Source of the DNA: Paracoccaceae bacterium | GTDB taxonomy: Bacteria; Pseudomonadota; Alphaproteobacteria; Rhodobacterales; Rhodobacteraceae | Direction of reading: 5' to 3' | Length of the DNA: 64,000 nt | NCBI GenBank assembly: GCA_017854585.1 | Contig: JAFMHK010000017.1 | Span: 1 to 64,000, forward strand | In this document: positions 35,640 through 46,992 of the stretch, in pieces | How positions within the stretch are numbered: position 1 is the first letter of the stretch | Layout of the letters: every line of letters begins with the position of its first letter | Notes under the pieces: generated by a model | Databases searched by the model: none | Seen by the model: the letters and a program-made list of their open reading frames with translations, nothing else | Told to the model about the DNA's origin: nothing | Position numbers and translations under genes: made by a program

Positions 35640-37142
35640 ATGACGTCAAAGATGCGACAGACAGGGCACAGTCTGCTGGTGGCAGGGGCCATGGCGTTGG
35701 CGACGGCCGGCGGTGCAGCAGCGCAGGATGACACGCGGGTCGATATCCAGCAGTACGACAACGGCGGGATCTACGAGGGTGAATTCCGCAACGGCGTGCA
35801 GCATGGCATCGGGACGTACCGCTTGCCAAACGGCTATGAGTATTCCGGCGAATGGGTCGATGGCGAAATCCGTGGCCAAGGCCGCGCGGTGTTCCCCGAC
35901 CGATCCGTCTACGAAGGCAGTTTCATTGCTGGCCGCCCCGAGGGCGAAGGCGCAATCACGTTCGCCGATGGCTCGACCTATACCGGCGAGTGGGCTGCCG
36001 GGCGGATCAACGGCACCGGTGTCGCGGTTTATGCCAATGGCGTGCGCTACGAGGGCCAATTCGTCAACGCGTTGCACGAGGGAACGGGCGTCATGACCAG
36101 CCCCGACGGGTCGCGGTATGAAGGCCAATGGGAAGGCGGCGTAAAGGCGGGGCAAGGCACGATCACCTATGCTGACGGCGCGACCTACATCGGCGGGTTC
36201 GAGGCTGGCCAGCGGTCGGGTGCCGGGCGGCTGGTCATGCCCGATGGCGTTATCTACGAGGGCCAGTGGTCCGACGGTCAGATCAACGGCGAAGGCGTGC
36301 TGACGCAGCCCAATGGCGATGTCTACACCGGCACCCTTGTCAACGGGCAGCGGCAGGGCACCGGCAATGTCGTTTACGCCAACGGCGATGTCTACGAGGG
36401 CGATTTTGCCAATGATCAACGCCATGGTCAGGGCAGTTTCACCGGATCGGATGGCTATGTCTACGTGGGTGCGTGGGCAGACGGGCGTATTGCCGGGCAG
36501 GGGCAGGTCAACTACCCGGACGGGTCCGTCTATGTGGGGGCGTTTCGCAATGACGTGGCGCATGGCACTGGCACGATTACGTATCCTGACGGCTCCAGCT
36601 ATGTGGGCGAATGGGCGGACGGCGTCATTCAGGGGTTCGGTGTCGCGACCTATGCGAATGGTTTGGTCTATGAGGGCCAGTTTCTGAATGCGCGCCAGCA
36701 TGGGCAGGGCATCATCACCCACCCTGATGGCTATCGTTATGAAGGGGCGTGGTCCGAAGGATTGCGCCATGGCGAAGGCATCGCAACCTACGCCGACGGC
36801 ACAATCTATGAGGGTGGGTTCGAGGCTGGTCAGCGCGAAGGGATCGGCACGCTGAGCATGCCCGATGGGTTCACCTACGTTGGCCAATGGGCCGGCGGAG
36901 AGATCAACGGCAGCGGTCTTGCGACATATGCCAATGGCGATGTCTACGAAGGCTTGTTCGTGAACGGGCGCAGGCAAGGCGCTGGCACCATGCGGTATTC
37001 CAGCGGTCAGGTGGTGGATGGAGAATGGGTTGAAGGGCTGCTGACATCGGACAACGCCGGCGATGCGCCCGCGCCGGTGGAGCAGCCGGATGTGACAGAG
37101 CCGGTCCCCGGCGAAACGACCGCCCCGGCAGACGACGGCTGA
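35640..37142 (+). CDS. Exported MORN-repeat protein (18.5 repeats)
   Basis: A 500-residue protein with a signal peptide (LLVAGAMALATAGGAAA, cleavage before QDD), then 18 complete MORN repeats of exactly 23 residues from about residue 43 to 456, a half repeat, and an acidic proline-rich tail. The unit is like DVYEGDFANDQRHGQGSFT. Repeats with Y-x-G-x-F and Y-x-G-x-W alternate, giving a 46-residue period that slips at repeats 9-10, where two F-type units meet. MORN stacks form long beta-hairpin rods that bind proteins or lipids. Periplasmic or surface location is inferred; function unknown. nadE is divergent; a terminator follows. Confidence 0.93.
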   Translation: MTSKMRQTGHSLLVAGAMALATAGGAAAQDDTRVDIQQYDNGGIYEGEFRNGVQHGIGTYRLPNGYEYSGEWVDGEIRGQGRAVFPDRSVYEGSFIAGRPEGEGAITFADGSTYTGEWAAGRINGTGVAVYANGVRYEGQFVNALHEGTGVMTSPDGSRYEGQWEGGVKAGQGTITYADGATYIGGFEAGQRSGAGRLVMPDGVIYEGQWSDGQINGEGVLTQPNGDVYTGTLVNGQRQGTGNVVYANGDVYEGDFANDQRHGQGSFTGSDGYVYVGAWADGRIAGQGQVNYPDGSVYVGAFRNDVAHGTGTITYPDGSSYVGEWADGVIQGFGVATYANGLVYEGQFLNARQHGQGIITHPDGYRYEGAWSEGLRHGEGIATYADGTIYEGGFEAGQREGIGTLSMPDGFTYVGQWAGGEINGSGLATYANGDVYEGLFVNGRRQGAGTMRYSSGQVVDGEWVEGLLTSDNAGDAPAPVEQPDVTEPVPGETTAPADDG

Positions 37143-37165
37143 CCAAGAAACCCATTCACGCACGA

Positions 37166-37193
37166 AAAAGGCACCCCCGCGAGGGTGCCTTTT
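37166..37193 (+). terminator. Intrinsic terminator of the MORN gene
   Basis: An 11-bp stem (AAAAGGCACCC with GGGTGCCTTTT) and a 6-nt loop with T residues at the end. It is symmetrical, so it can also end the minus-strand gene at 37218-37517. Confidence 0.93.
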
Positions 37194-37217
37194 GATTCAT
37201 CTTTGAGGCGCAACCGA

Positions 37218-37517
37218 TTACTCGGTCAGCAATACGGCCCAGTTGGCAGTCGGCGTGTCGTTATCGACAAAGTTGCTGTTGACCACGCCGTTGAACGTCA
37301 GCTCGGGGTTGTCGGCGTCCACCAGCACAAACACCATCCCCAGTTCGATGGTCTCCGGAGCGCCGTTTTCACCTTCGGTCACAGAAACCGACTGGCCAAT
37401 CGAGGCATATTCAAGAATGCCGTCAATCGTGACGGTCGCCACTGCATGGGCATCGGCGAGTGCGGGCAGCGGCGCAAGGAGGACGGCGGTAAGGGCAAGT
37501 GCGTTGAGAAATTTCAT
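37218..37517 (-). CDS. Small exported protein of unknown function
   Basis: A 99-residue protein with a clear Sec signal peptide (MKFLNALALTAVLLAPLPALA, then DAHAV). The mature 77 residues are acidic and beta-rich (ATVTIDGILEYASIG, ETIELGMVFVLVDADNPE) and have no cysteine or recognisable motif. GGATTGCAGG precedes the start. It shares the terminator with the convergent MORN gene. I do not recognise the family. It is probably a small periplasmic or surface beta protein. Confidence 0.7.
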   Translation of the reverse strand: MKFLNALALTAVLLAPLPALADAHAVATVTIDGILEYASIGQSVSVTEGENGAPETIELGMVFVLVDADNPELTFNGVVNSNFVDNDTPTANWAVLLTE

Positions 37518-37655
37518 CCTGCAATCCTTTGGGACAGATGGAAATCAATTCCGACCCTAGAAACACCGACGCCCCCGCGCCAGAGGTATTTTGACATTCG
37601 AACCGGGTCTGCGGGTTTTCCCGCAGTCCCTGTCCAAGTCGGGATCAGGCTGGAA

Positions 37656-39362
37656 TCACGCCGTAATCAATCCCATTGATTCCAGCTTCAACAACACCTG
37701 CTGCGCGCAGTAATCGACGTCCATGCCCTCGGTATCCACCACCAGCTCGGCCGCCGTTGGTGCTTCGTAAGGGTCGGAAATTCCAGTGAATTCCTTAATC
37801 TTGCCTTCCCGCGCCAGCTTGTAGAGGCCTTTGCGGTCACGCTTTTCGCATTCCTCCAGCGAGGTCGCGACATGCACTTCGATAAACGCGCCAAAGGCCT
37901 CGATCATCTCGCGTACGGCACGGCGGGTGGCGGTGTAGGGCGCGATCGGCGCGCAGATCGCGATACCGCCGTTCTTGGTGATTTCACTGGCCACATAGCC
38001 GATGCGCCTGATGTTGATATCGCGGTGCTCCTTGGAGAAGCCCAACTCGCTCGACAAATGCTTGCGCACGACATCTCCGTCCAGAAGCGTCACGGGACGC
38101 CCGCCCTGCTCCATCAGCTTGACCATGATGGCATTGGCGATGGTGGATTTGCCGGACCCGGACAGCCCGGTGAAGAACACGGCAAAGCCTTGCTGGCTGC
38201 GCGGCGGCGAGGTGCGGCGCAGCTCATTCACCACTTCGGGGAATGAGAACCATGCCGGAATGTCGAGGCCTTCACGCAGGCGGCGGCGCAGTTCGGTTCC
38301 CGAGATATCCAACACGGTCGCGCCTTCTGGCAGTTCCGTCACCGGATAATATTGCGCGCGTTCCTGCACGTAGACCATGTGTTTGAAATCGACCATCTCC
38401 AACCCGATCTCGGCCTCATGTTCCTTGAACAGGGTCTGGGCGTCGTAGGGGCCATAGAAATCCTGCCCAGCCGAGTTCTTTCCGGGACCCGCATGATCGC
38501 GGCCGACGATGAAATGGGTGCAGCCGTGGTTCTTTCGGATCAGGCCGTGCCAGACGGCCTCTCTTGGGCCGGCCATGCGCATGGCCAGATTGAGCAAGCT
38601 CATGGCGGTCGTGGCCGACGGGTATTGATCCAGCACTGCCTCGTAGCAGCGAACGCGTGTGAAATGGTCCACGTCACCCGGTTTCGTCATGCCGACGACC
38701 GGATGGATCAGCAGGTTCGCCTGCGCCTCTTTCGCGGCGCGGAACGTCAGTTCCTGATGCGCGCGGTGCAAGGGGTTCCGCGTCTGGAACGCCACAACCT
38801 TGCGCCAACCCAGCTTGCGGAAATAGGCGCGCAGTTCGTTGGGTGTGTCGCGGCGTGCGCGGAAATCATAATGGGTCGGGGGCTGAATGCCGGTGATCGC
38901 GCCGCCCAGATAGACGGGGCCTGCAACGTGGTGCAGATAATTGACGGCCGGGTGAGCCAGATCGTCGGCTCCGAAAACCTGTTCCGCCTCGTGGGCCTTG
39001 TTCGGCACCCATTTGTCACTGATCGAGAGGGTCGCGAGGATGACCCCTTCTTGATCGCGCAGGGCGATATCCTGACCCGGTTCGATCTTTCCGGCAAACG
39101 CTTCGCTGACGTCCAGCGTGATCGGCATCGGCCACAGCGTTCCATCCACCAGACGCATGTTATCGACGACGTTGTTATAGTCGTCTTCGCCAAGAAACCC
39201 CTTCAGCGGGTTGAATCCGCCGTTCATCAGCAATTCCAGATCACAGATCTGGCGCGATGTCAGGTCCCATGATGGCAGTTCGCCCGCATCGACTTTGAGC
39301 TTCTGAGCGCTGTCATGAGAGACATACAGCTCTGGGATCGGGGCGAGGGGTTGCATGGCCAT
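37656..39362 (-). CDS. Bifunctional sulfate adenylyltransferase / adenylylsulfate kinase
   Basis: A 568-residue fusion that makes PAPS from sulfate and two ATP. Residues 1 to about 385 are a Sat-type ATP sulfurylase with the catalytic FQTRNPLHRAHQ (192-203) and GRDHAGPG (287-294). From about 390 comes an APS kinase with P-loop FTGLSGSGKST (397-407), LDGDVVRKHLS, and ICAPIAPY. This gene order (Sat-CysC) differs from CysN-CysC fusions and is usual in Rhodobacterales. PAPS feeds sulfate reduction and sulfotransferases; a TPR-sulfotransferase lies 2 kb away. An ATG two codons in is an alternative start. Confidence 0.96.
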   Translation of the reverse strand: MAMQPLAPIPELYVSHDSAQKLKVDAGELPSWDLTSRQICDLELLMNGGFNPLKGFLGEDDYNNVVDNMRLVDGTLWPMPITLDVSEAFAGKIEPGQDIALRDQEGVILATLSISDKWVPNKAHEAEQVFGADDLAHPAVNYLHHVAGPVYLGGAITGIQPPTHYDFRARRDTPNELRAYFRKLGWRKVVAFQTRNPLHRAHQELTFRAAKEAQANLLIHPVVGMTKPGDVDHFTRVRCYEAVLDQYPSATTAMSLLNLAMRMAGPREAVWHGLIRKNHGCTHFIVGRDHAGPGKNSAGQDFYGPYDAQTLFKEHEAEIGLEMVDFKHMVYVQERAQYYPVTELPEGATVLDISGTELRRRLREGLDIPAWFSFPEVVNELRRTSPPRSQQGFAVFFTGLSGSGKSTIANAIMVKLMEQGGRPVTLLDGDVVRKHLSSELGFSKEHRDINIRRIGYVASEITKNGGIAICAPIAPYTATRRAVREMIEAFGAFIEVHVATSLEECEKRDRKGLYKLAREGKIKEFTGISDPYEAPTAAELVVDTEGMDVDYCAQQVLLKLESMGLITA

Positions 39363-39563
39363 ACGTCAGGTTTCCATCAATGAATGCGTTACGACACAGG
39401 CACATAGGCCCACGTGGGTTACGCGCTCATTAAGATAGGTAAGTGACCAAATTCAAGCACGCTCGTGTCGCGGATGCGACATTGGAACCGCGATTCCAGA
39501 GAGGGCGATCCCGCAGAACTGACGTTCCAACCCGCCCATACGGTTCGGGCCGGGCGTTCCGGG

Positions 39564-41251
<1,688 letters not shown>

Positions 41252-41255
41252 GCCG

Positions 41256-43298
41256 ATGTTGCCGCCAAAGCCTGCCGATATCCCCGCGCTTTACAAATCC
41301 GCGTTGGCCGCACCGCCAGACGCGGCATTGCAGATCTATGCCCGCATTCTTCTGGCGCGTCCGGCCCTTCCTGAAGTGCATTTTCAGATTGGTCGCATTC
41401 ATGCCGCCAAGGGGAACCTCGACAAGGCAGAGGCGGCATTTCGCAAGGCATTGGCGTTGAAGCCGCAAGAACCAGCTATCTGGCAGGCACTTGCGGCGAT
41501 CTTGACGGGTGATGCGGCGCGCCGACTGTTGAAAGACGCGGCGCGCGCCGGCATTGCCCTTGGCGGGGCGATGGATGTGGCGCCGGTGTTTGCCCTTATT
41601 TCCGCAGGCAAGGCGGCTGAAGCCGAGGCAAAGGCGCTTGCAATCGTCAGGGCGGCCCCAAACGCGGCGGCACCGGCGTATGCTTTGGGCGCGGCACGCG
41701 CGGCGCAGTCCAAATGGGGTGGGGCCTATGGGCCGCTTGATACCGCGCTGACGCGAGATCCGGCCAACCCTGACGTCATGGCATTGCTTGGCACGGTCTG
41801 CCTGAAGATCGGACACCCCGCCCGTGCGGAAACGTTGTTATCGGCGGCCGCACAGGCGGGGCGTGACGTCGCGCTGTCGCAGGCGGAACTTTACCGGGAG
41901 ACGTGCCGGATGGAGGACGCCGAGGCGGTATTGGCGACAGCGACGTCCACGGCGCCGAAGAACCGGGTTCTTGTCGCCGAGCATGCGTTGGTGCTGGCGT
42001 CGTTGCGGCGGACGAAGGCGGCACAAGCCGCGGCTGACAGGGCTGTGGCGGCGGGGTCCAAGTCAGGTCCGCTGCTGGCGCAACTGGCCACGAACCTGTC
42101 GGAAGCCGGTGAGGTTGACGCCGCCGAGGCTGTGCTGGCCAAGGCACTGCGAGCGGCGCCCGATGATCCCACGCTGTTGACGCAACGCGCGCAGTTGCGG
42201 CAGTCAGGCGGCGATATGGTCGGTGCCGAGGCAGATTTGGCCCGTGTGATTTATCGCACGCCCCCATTTGCCGAGGGGCTGCGTGCATATATTGCCGGTC
42301 GCAAGGTCGCGGCAGATGATCCGGCCCTGCCGATCTTGGCGGCGCGGCTGGAAGCGCCGGGTTTGCCGCGCCGTGACAGGCGCCTTTTGAGCTTTGCGAT
42401 GGCGAAAGCAGCCGAAGACCTTGGCCGCACGGATGATGTGTTTCCCCTGCTGGATCGGGCCAACACCCTGATGCGCGAAGATTATCCCTATGATTTCGCG
42501 GCTGACGTGGCTGAGGTGCGTGGGCTTTTGTCAGACTTCGAGACTCATCTTGCGCAGATGGATAGCGAAGGACCGGATGATCCCGTTGTCTTTGTGACTG
42601 GCCCGCCACGGTCCGGCACGACCTTGGTCGAAACCATTTTGTCGGCCCATAGCCGGGTGACGGCCGGCGGCGAGATGAGCTATCTGCGGCAAGCGCTTGG
42701 GGTCGCGCAAGACAGGCTGCGGCATGACGATATTCCTACATCAGCCGATTTCGCAGATGCCGGACGGCGTTATCTGGTGGCGGCGCGGCGGCGGTCGGGG
42801 GCTGGTGATGTTGTGACCGACAAGGCGATTTCGACCTTCGCGCGTATCGGGCAGGCGGCGTTGGCGTTGCCGGGCGCCCGGTTCGTCATTCTGGACCGCG
42901 ACCCGCGCGATGTCGGTTTGTCCATCTATCGCAACATGTTCCGCGAGGGGCGGCACCGCCACACCTCTGACCTGCGCGACATCGGTCGGTTTCTTCGCCT
43001 GCAGGAAGCCGCGGTTTCACGGTGGATGGCGTTGTTGCCCGACCGTATCCACCGGGTGTCATATGATGCCCTGACTGCAGATCCCGAACCGGTCATCCGC
43101 GAACTTGTCGCGTTTTGCGGGCTGGATTGGGAGGATGCCTGCTTGTCGCCGGAAACCGCCAAGAGGCGGGTCGAAACGCTGAGCTTCGCGCAGGTCAGGC
43201 AACCGATCTATCGGGCATCGGTGGCGGGTTGGCGCAAATACGAGGCGCAGTTGGCGCCGCTTTTGGCCGTCTTGGAAGAATCGGTTAGGCTGGACTGA
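41256..43298 (+). CDS. TPR-repeat sulfotransferase
   Basis: A 680-residue protein with an N-terminal half of tetratricopeptide repeats (for example VHFQIGRIHAAKGNLDKAEAAFRKAL). A C-terminal sulfotransferase domain starts near residue 445. The PAPS 5'-phosphosulfate loop is VTGPPRSGTTLVETIL, and the 3'-phosphate motif is FVILDRDPRDVGLSIYRNMF. It should move sulfate from PAPS to an unknown acceptor, perhaps a polysaccharide, lipid or peptide recognised by the TPR part. No signal peptide is seen. It is coupled to the Lrp gene. The Sat-CysC gene nearby makes its donor. Confidence 0.9.
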   Translation: MLPPKPADIPALYKSALAAPPDAALQIYARILLARPALPEVHFQIGRIHAAKGNLDKAEAAFRKALALKPQEPAIWQALAAILTGDAARRLLKDAARAGIALGGAMDVAPVFALISAGKAAEAEAKALAIVRAAPNAAAPAYALGAARAAQSKWGGAYGPLDTALTRDPANPDVMALLGTVCLKIGHPARAETLLSAAAQAGRDVALSQAELYRETCRMEDAEAVLATATSTAPKNRVLVAEHALVLASLRRTKAAQAAADRAVAAGSKSGPLLAQLATNLSEAGEVDAAEAVLAKALRAAPDDPTLLTQRAQLRQSGGDMVGAEADLARVIYRTPPFAEGLRAYIAGRKVAADDPALPILAARLEAPGLPRRDRRLLSFAMAKAAEDLGRTDDVFPLLDRANTLMREDYPYDFAADVAEVRGLLSDFETHLAQMDSEGPDDPVVFVTGPPRSGTTLVETILSAHSRVTAGGEMSYLRQALGVAQDRLRHDDIPTSADFADAGRRYLVAARRRSGAGDVVTDKAISTFARIGQAALALPGARFVILDRDPRDVGLSIYRNMFREGRHRHTSDLRDIGRFLRLQEAAVSRWMALLPDRIHRVSYDALTADPEPVIRELVAFCGLDWEDACLSPETAKRRVETLSFAQVRQPIYRASVAGWRKYEAQLAPLLAVLEESVRLD

Positions 43299-43318
43299 TA
43301 TTTTCCGGCCGGACATGC

Positions 43319-43342
43319 AAAAGGCGGCCGTTCTGGCCGCCT
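43319..43342 (-). terminator. Terminator of the small basic protein gene
   Basis: An 8-bp stem (AGGCGGCC with GGCCGCCT) and a 5-nt loop, followed on the minus strand by TTTTGC. It lies about 50 bp after the stop of the 43-residue gene; the plus strand has no T tract. Confidence 0.75.
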
Positions 43343-43390
43343 CAGCGCAAGCATTCCGAACTTGGCATTTCGACCAAGTGGTTGTGTTCT

Positions 43391-43522
43391 TCAGCCGACC
43401 GCTTTGAGAAGCTTCGGCTTCTCTGTCTTCTTGGCGGCCTTCGCCTGGCGCGACCAGGGCATGTCGATCTGGTCTTTCTTCGCTTCGGTCAAAACGGATT
43501 TCATCCAACGCCGGGTTTTCAT
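43391..43522 (-). CDS. Small basic protein (MKTRRWMKSV type)
   Basis: A 43-residue, lysine- and arginine-rich protein starting MKTRRWMKSVLTEAKK and then DMPWSRQAKAAKK. I recall short proteins opening with MKTRRWMKSV as common but uncharacterised in Rhodobacterales. AAGGAACAGG lies before the ATG and a terminator follows, so it looks like a genuine single-gene unit. The charge suggests nucleic-acid or membrane contact, but that is a guess. It is easily missed because of its size. Confidence 0.7.
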   Translation of the reverse strand: MKTRRWMKSVLTEAKKDQIDMPWSRQAKAAKKTEKPKLLKAVG

Positions 43523-43774
43523 GTGCCTGTTCCTTTTGCTTGCGCTGCGTTCAGTGCCCTTACGTCCGGGCTTGCAGACAAGATGCACAAGCTTTCGGGC
43601 AGTCTTGAGGCGAAAGCGCTAAGCTTCGGTAAAAGCCGATGGCAAAAATGGGGCAACGTCATCGCACTATTTTATTGGTATTTTAGACAACTGCCGTTGG
43701 CTTTGCGGCATTGCTGGGGCGCGGTCCGCCCAGTTTTTGTCGAAAAGCGGATGTGTGTCCCGGTATTGGCGGTG

Positions 43775-44560
43775 CTAGAGGCGAATCACGGAAATCAGCC
43801 GCCCATAGTCGGCTTCGCCCTGATGAACCGACCGCCGGTAGGAATAGAACCGTGCCGGATCCGAATAGGTGCAATGACGGGTCCATTCCGTCTGGGTCAG
43901 GCCCGCATTTCGCAAACGCATCAAGCCATAACCGGGAAGATCAAACAGATACTTGCCGCCAGCGCCATTGATGAAGAACCGGGCATTGGCGGGATCATCA
44001 TCGATGAACCGCTCAAGAAACTCTTCGCCAACTTCGTAAGCGCGTTGGCTGATTGCCGGGCCGATGACGGCCCGGATCCTGCCGGGGTCTGCGCCTAACC
44101 CGGCCATTGTGTCAATCGTAGCCTCCAGCACGCCATCAAGCGCCCCGCGCCAACCGGCGTGGGCGGCGCCGATGACGCGCGCTTCGGGGTCTGCAAACAG
44201 GACCGGTTGGCAATCTGCCGTCAAGATGGCGATGGCGGTGCCCGGCGTCGCGGTGACGATGCCATCGGCGCGCCGTGGCGGGTCAAGCGGCCGGTCGGTG
44301 ACATGGGCGATATCGGTTGAATGGGTCTGATGCACGGTGACAAGCCGGGTGGCAGGAACCTCCATGGCATCGGCGACACGGCCTCGGTTCAGCGTCACGA
44401 TTTCCGACAGGTCCGACGAGCCAACGCCACAGTTCAGGCCTTCGAACACGCCGGATGACGCACCGCCCTTCCGCGTAAAGAACCCATGACGTACCCCGTC
44501 CAGCAACGGGCTGGTGACAATTTCGAGGCTGCGGGTCTGGGCCGTCATTGTGTGGATCAT
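43775..44560 (-). CDS. pgeF: Purine nucleoside phosphorylase, YfiH/LACC1 (polyphenol oxidase) family
   Basis: A 261-residue protein of the YfiH family, known as purine nucleoside phosphorylase/adenosine deaminase and as PgeF, which removes wrong amino acids from peptidoglycan precursors. The metal-binding Cys and His are in ILTADCQPVLFAD and GAAHAGWRGALDG, and an upstream His is in VHQTHSTDI. The start at 44560 makes an ATGA overlap with the preceding methyltransferase gene; MTAQTR four codons in is an alternative. It is the last gene of lgt-midA-pgeF. Confidence 0.92.
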   Translation of the reverse strand: MIHTMTAQTRSLEIVTSPLLDGVRHGFFTRKGGASSGVFEGLNCGVGSSDLSEIVTLNRGRVADAMEVPATRLVTVHQTHSTDIAHVTDRPLDPPRRADGIVTATPGTAIAILTADCQPVLFADPEARVIGAAHAGWRGALDGVLEATIDTMAGLGADPGRIRAVIGPAISQRAYEVGEEFLERFIDDDPANARFFINGAGGKYLFDLPGYGLMRLRNAGLTQTEWTRHCTYSDPARFYSYRRSVHQGEADYGRLISVIRL

Positions 44561-45621
44561 GCCTCAAGTGCAGGGGGTGCGGGGGTATCAGGGGGCGTCA
44601 ATGCCAGCACTTTGAAGAGCGTTCCCATTTCTTGTGGGTGCGTCAACCGCCTGTGTGCGGCGATGTGCGCATCAAGCGCGGCACCGCCGAGCGATTGCGC
44701 AAGGATCCGGGCGCGCGCGGTGATCCCGAGGCGCTCCAGAAACACACCTTGTGTGACCAGCGCACTGGCCTGTGCGGGAGCGGCGGCACGTGCCAGGGGT
44801 GCGAAGGCCACATGCGCCGTCAGGTCAGCCGCACCGGGGGTGTCCAGCGGGTCGGCATAGGCATGCCGGGCGACGGCCTGAAATGTATCGCCCTGACTGT
44901 TCAGATCGCCATAATCGATGATCAGCGCGGCACCGCCATGCGTTGCGACCCGGTGCCCGATCTCTGCGGCAATGGCCGTGGCGGCAGCATTGGTTTCGAC
45001 GATCGCGCCTTCGGGCGTGGCCTCAAACAGTGGCTCCAACTGTCCGATCCGTGTTTCCGGAGCCAGCCCCCAGATCAATCTGCCTTCCTTGGCCCCGATC
45101 TGGCGTTCATGCCACCCGTGCGGCCCGCGCTGGAATTGTCTGATCGGCAATGCGTCAAAAAATTCATTGGCCACAAGATACAGCGGGCCTTCGGGCAGAT
45201 CTGACAGGCTATCATGAAAGAGCGGCGAGAACGGGCCAAGCGCCTGTGCCTGTGCAGCGCGCAAGACGGGGGACGCTTCGACCAGATGCAAATGCAGCGC
45301 GGCATGAAAGCCGGGTACGCCCTTGGTGGCGCGCAACAGATCTGCCATCAGCGTTCCGCGCCCTGGCCCAAGTTCGGCCAACACGATCCCATCCGGCGCG
45401 CCCTGATCCATCCAGACCTGCGCCAGCCACAAACCCAACAGTTCCCCAAACATCTGGCTGATCTCTGGCGCGGTCGTGAAATCCCCCGCTGCGCCAAGGG
45501 GATCGCGGGTCGCGTAATAGCCGTGCTTCGGATCCAGCAGGCATTCCAGCATGTAGTCCGCCACGCTCAGCGGGCCTTCGCGTGCAATCCGCGCCAGCAA
45601 CCGATCCCTCAGATCGGTCAT
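44557..45621 (-). CDS. MidA/NDUFAF7-family protein arginine methyltransferase-like
   Basis: A 354-residue class I SAM-dependent methyltransferase of the MidA (DUF185) family. [20 protein letters not shown] is the typical opening, then [18 protein letters not shown], the SAM motif [18 protein letters not shown], and [14 protein letters not shown]. The mitochondrial member methylates an arginine of the complex I subunit NDUFS2. It overlaps lgt upstream and pgeF downstream by ATGA, a coupled order common in alphaproteobacteria. Confidence 0.93.
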   Translation of the reverse strand: MTDLRDRLLARIAREGPLSVADYMLECLLDPKHGYYATRDPLGAAGDFTTAPEISQMFGELLGLWLAQVWMDQGAPDGIVLAELGPGRGTLMADLLRATKGVPGFHAALHLHLVEASPVLRAAQAQALGPFSPLFHDSLSDLPEGPLYLVANEFFDALPIRQFQRGPHGWHERQIGAKEGRLIWGLAPETRIGQLEPLFEATPEGAIVETNAAATAIAAEIGHRVATHGGAALIIDYGDLNSQGDTFQAVARHAYADPLDTPGAADLTAHVAFAPLARAAAPAQASALVTQGVFLERLGITARARILAQSLGGAALDAHIAAHRRLTHPQEMGTLFKVLALTPPDTPAPPALEA

Positions 45622-46529
45622 CGCACGCGCCGTCGGGCAAGAAAGATCAGCACGACGCCAAGCAGGACCATGGGCAACGACAACAGTTGGCCCATGGTGA
45701 GCCCAACGGTATCGGACAGGAAGATCGCATAGCCGCGCGGATGGATGTCAAAGAACTGGGCGTCGGGCTGGCGGAAGTATTCGACGATGAAACGGCTGAT
45801 GCCATAGCCGGTTAGGAACATTCCCGTCAGTTGCCCCGGTATCTTGAGCCAGCCGCGCCGATACGCCAGCCACAACAGCACGGCGCCAAGGATCACCCCC
45901 TCAAGCACGGCCTCGTACAATTGCGATGGATGTCTGGCGCAAGCTATGTTCACCGCTTGATCGACCAACCCCTCGGGGCCGGGGCAAACCTGTGCCTCGC
46001 GGCCGGGGAAGATGACGGCCCACGGCACATCGGATGGCCGCCCCCAAAGCTCGGCATTGATGAAATTGGCAACGCGGCCCAGAAACAGCCCCGGAGCGGT
46101 CGCAAGCGCCAGTGCATCCGCGACCTGAATGATGGGCAGCTTGTTGATCCGGCAAAAGATCAGACCGGCCAAGCTGACGCCCAGCAATCCGCCGTGAAAG
46201 GCCATGCCGCCTTGCCAGATGCGCAAAATCTCGGTTGGATTTTGCAGGTAATAGCCGGGCTGGTAGAACAAGATGAAACCAAGCCTGCCGCCAATGATGA
46301 CTCCAAGAACGACCGCCGTCAGCAGCCCTTCAACCTGTTCCGGGCGCATGGGGGGGCGGCCCTGCGGCCACAGTTCGGGGTGCTTGACCGCCGCCACGAT
46401 CAACCGCCAGCCAATGACCAGCCCGACGATATAGGCCAGCGCGTACCAGCGCAGGGCAAAGTGGAACCCGCCCAGATTGATGGAGAAGATCTCGGGTGTG
46501 ATGTTCGGAAAGGGGATTGCTGCCAGCAT
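45618..46529 (-). CDS. lgt: Prolipoprotein diacylglyceryl transferase
   Basis: Inner-membrane enzyme that attaches diacylglycerol to the lipobox cysteine of prolipoproteins. The 303 residues hold about seven helices, with [11 protein letters not shown] and the Lgt signature [15 protein letters not shown] carrying the essential Arg and Asn. The C-terminal [15 protein letters not shown] is also typical. The start [10 protein letters not shown] is chosen by similarity. It is first in the lgt-midA-pgeF operon and divergent from ubiK. Confidence 0.95.
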   Translation of the reverse strand: MLAAIPFPNITPEIFSINLGGFHFALRWYALAYIVGLVIGWRLIVAAVKHPELWPQGRPPMRPEQVEGLLTAVVLGVIIGGRLGFILFYQPGYYLQNPTEILRIWQGGMAFHGGLLGVSLAGLIFCRINKLPIIQVADALALATAPGLFLGRVANFINAELWGRPSDVPWAVIFPGREAQVCPGPEGLVDQAVNIACARHPSQLYEAVLEGVILGAVLLWLAYRRGWLKIPGQLTGMFLTGYGISRFIVEYFRQPDAQFFDIHPRGYAIFLSDTVGLTMGQLLSLPMVLLGVVLIFLARRRVR

Positions 46530-46643
46530 GGGGCATGTTCCTAACTGCTTGCCCCGGTTGGATGCGGGCATGCTGCGGCGAAGTCAACCTTGATGCGCGC
46601 GGATGAAGGGGCCATATGTGAATGCCAGAACAGGAGCGCGCCA

Positions 46644-46895
46644 ATGCAGACCCGAAACAAGATCATGGAAGACATCTCGCAGTTGATGACGAACGCCATG
46701 GGCGTCGCGCAAGGGGCCAAGGACGAGGCCGAGACGGCGATGAAATCGATGATGGATCGCTGGCTGGCCGACCGCAATTTCGTGACCCGCGACGAGTTTG
46801 ACGCTGTCCGCGCCATGGCACAAAAGGCCCGGGAAGAAAACGAAGCCCTGAAGGCCCGGCTGGATGCCATGGAAAGCAAGGAAAAGAAGGGCTGA
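46644..46895 (+). CDS. ubiK: UbiK-family ubiquinone biosynthesis accessory factor
   Basis: An 83-residue helical protein of the UbiK/BMFP family that supports the Ubi complex. The family opening NKIMEDISQLMTNAMGVAQG is clear, then a coiled coil VTRDEFDAVRAMAQKAREEN. AGGAG precedes ATG 46644. It is divergent from lgt. Confidence 0.87.
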   Translation: MQTRNKIMEDISQLMTNAMGVAQGAKDEAETAMKSMMDRWLADRNFVTRDEFDAVRAMAQKAREENEALKARLDAMESKEKKG

Positions 46896-46992
46896 GCTGC
46901 GTCCGACTGCCCTGAATTCTCCATGATAGCGCCGCGGATTCGCGCCGCTTTGGCTGCGAAGGGTCACCCCCTGAACCTTGGGGGTATAGTTT

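Noticed and set aside
35766..37040. Regular 69-bp DNA repeats that might be mistaken for a CRISPR array
   Set aside because: The repeats are the codons of the MORN units; there are no unique spacers and the reading frame is open throughout.
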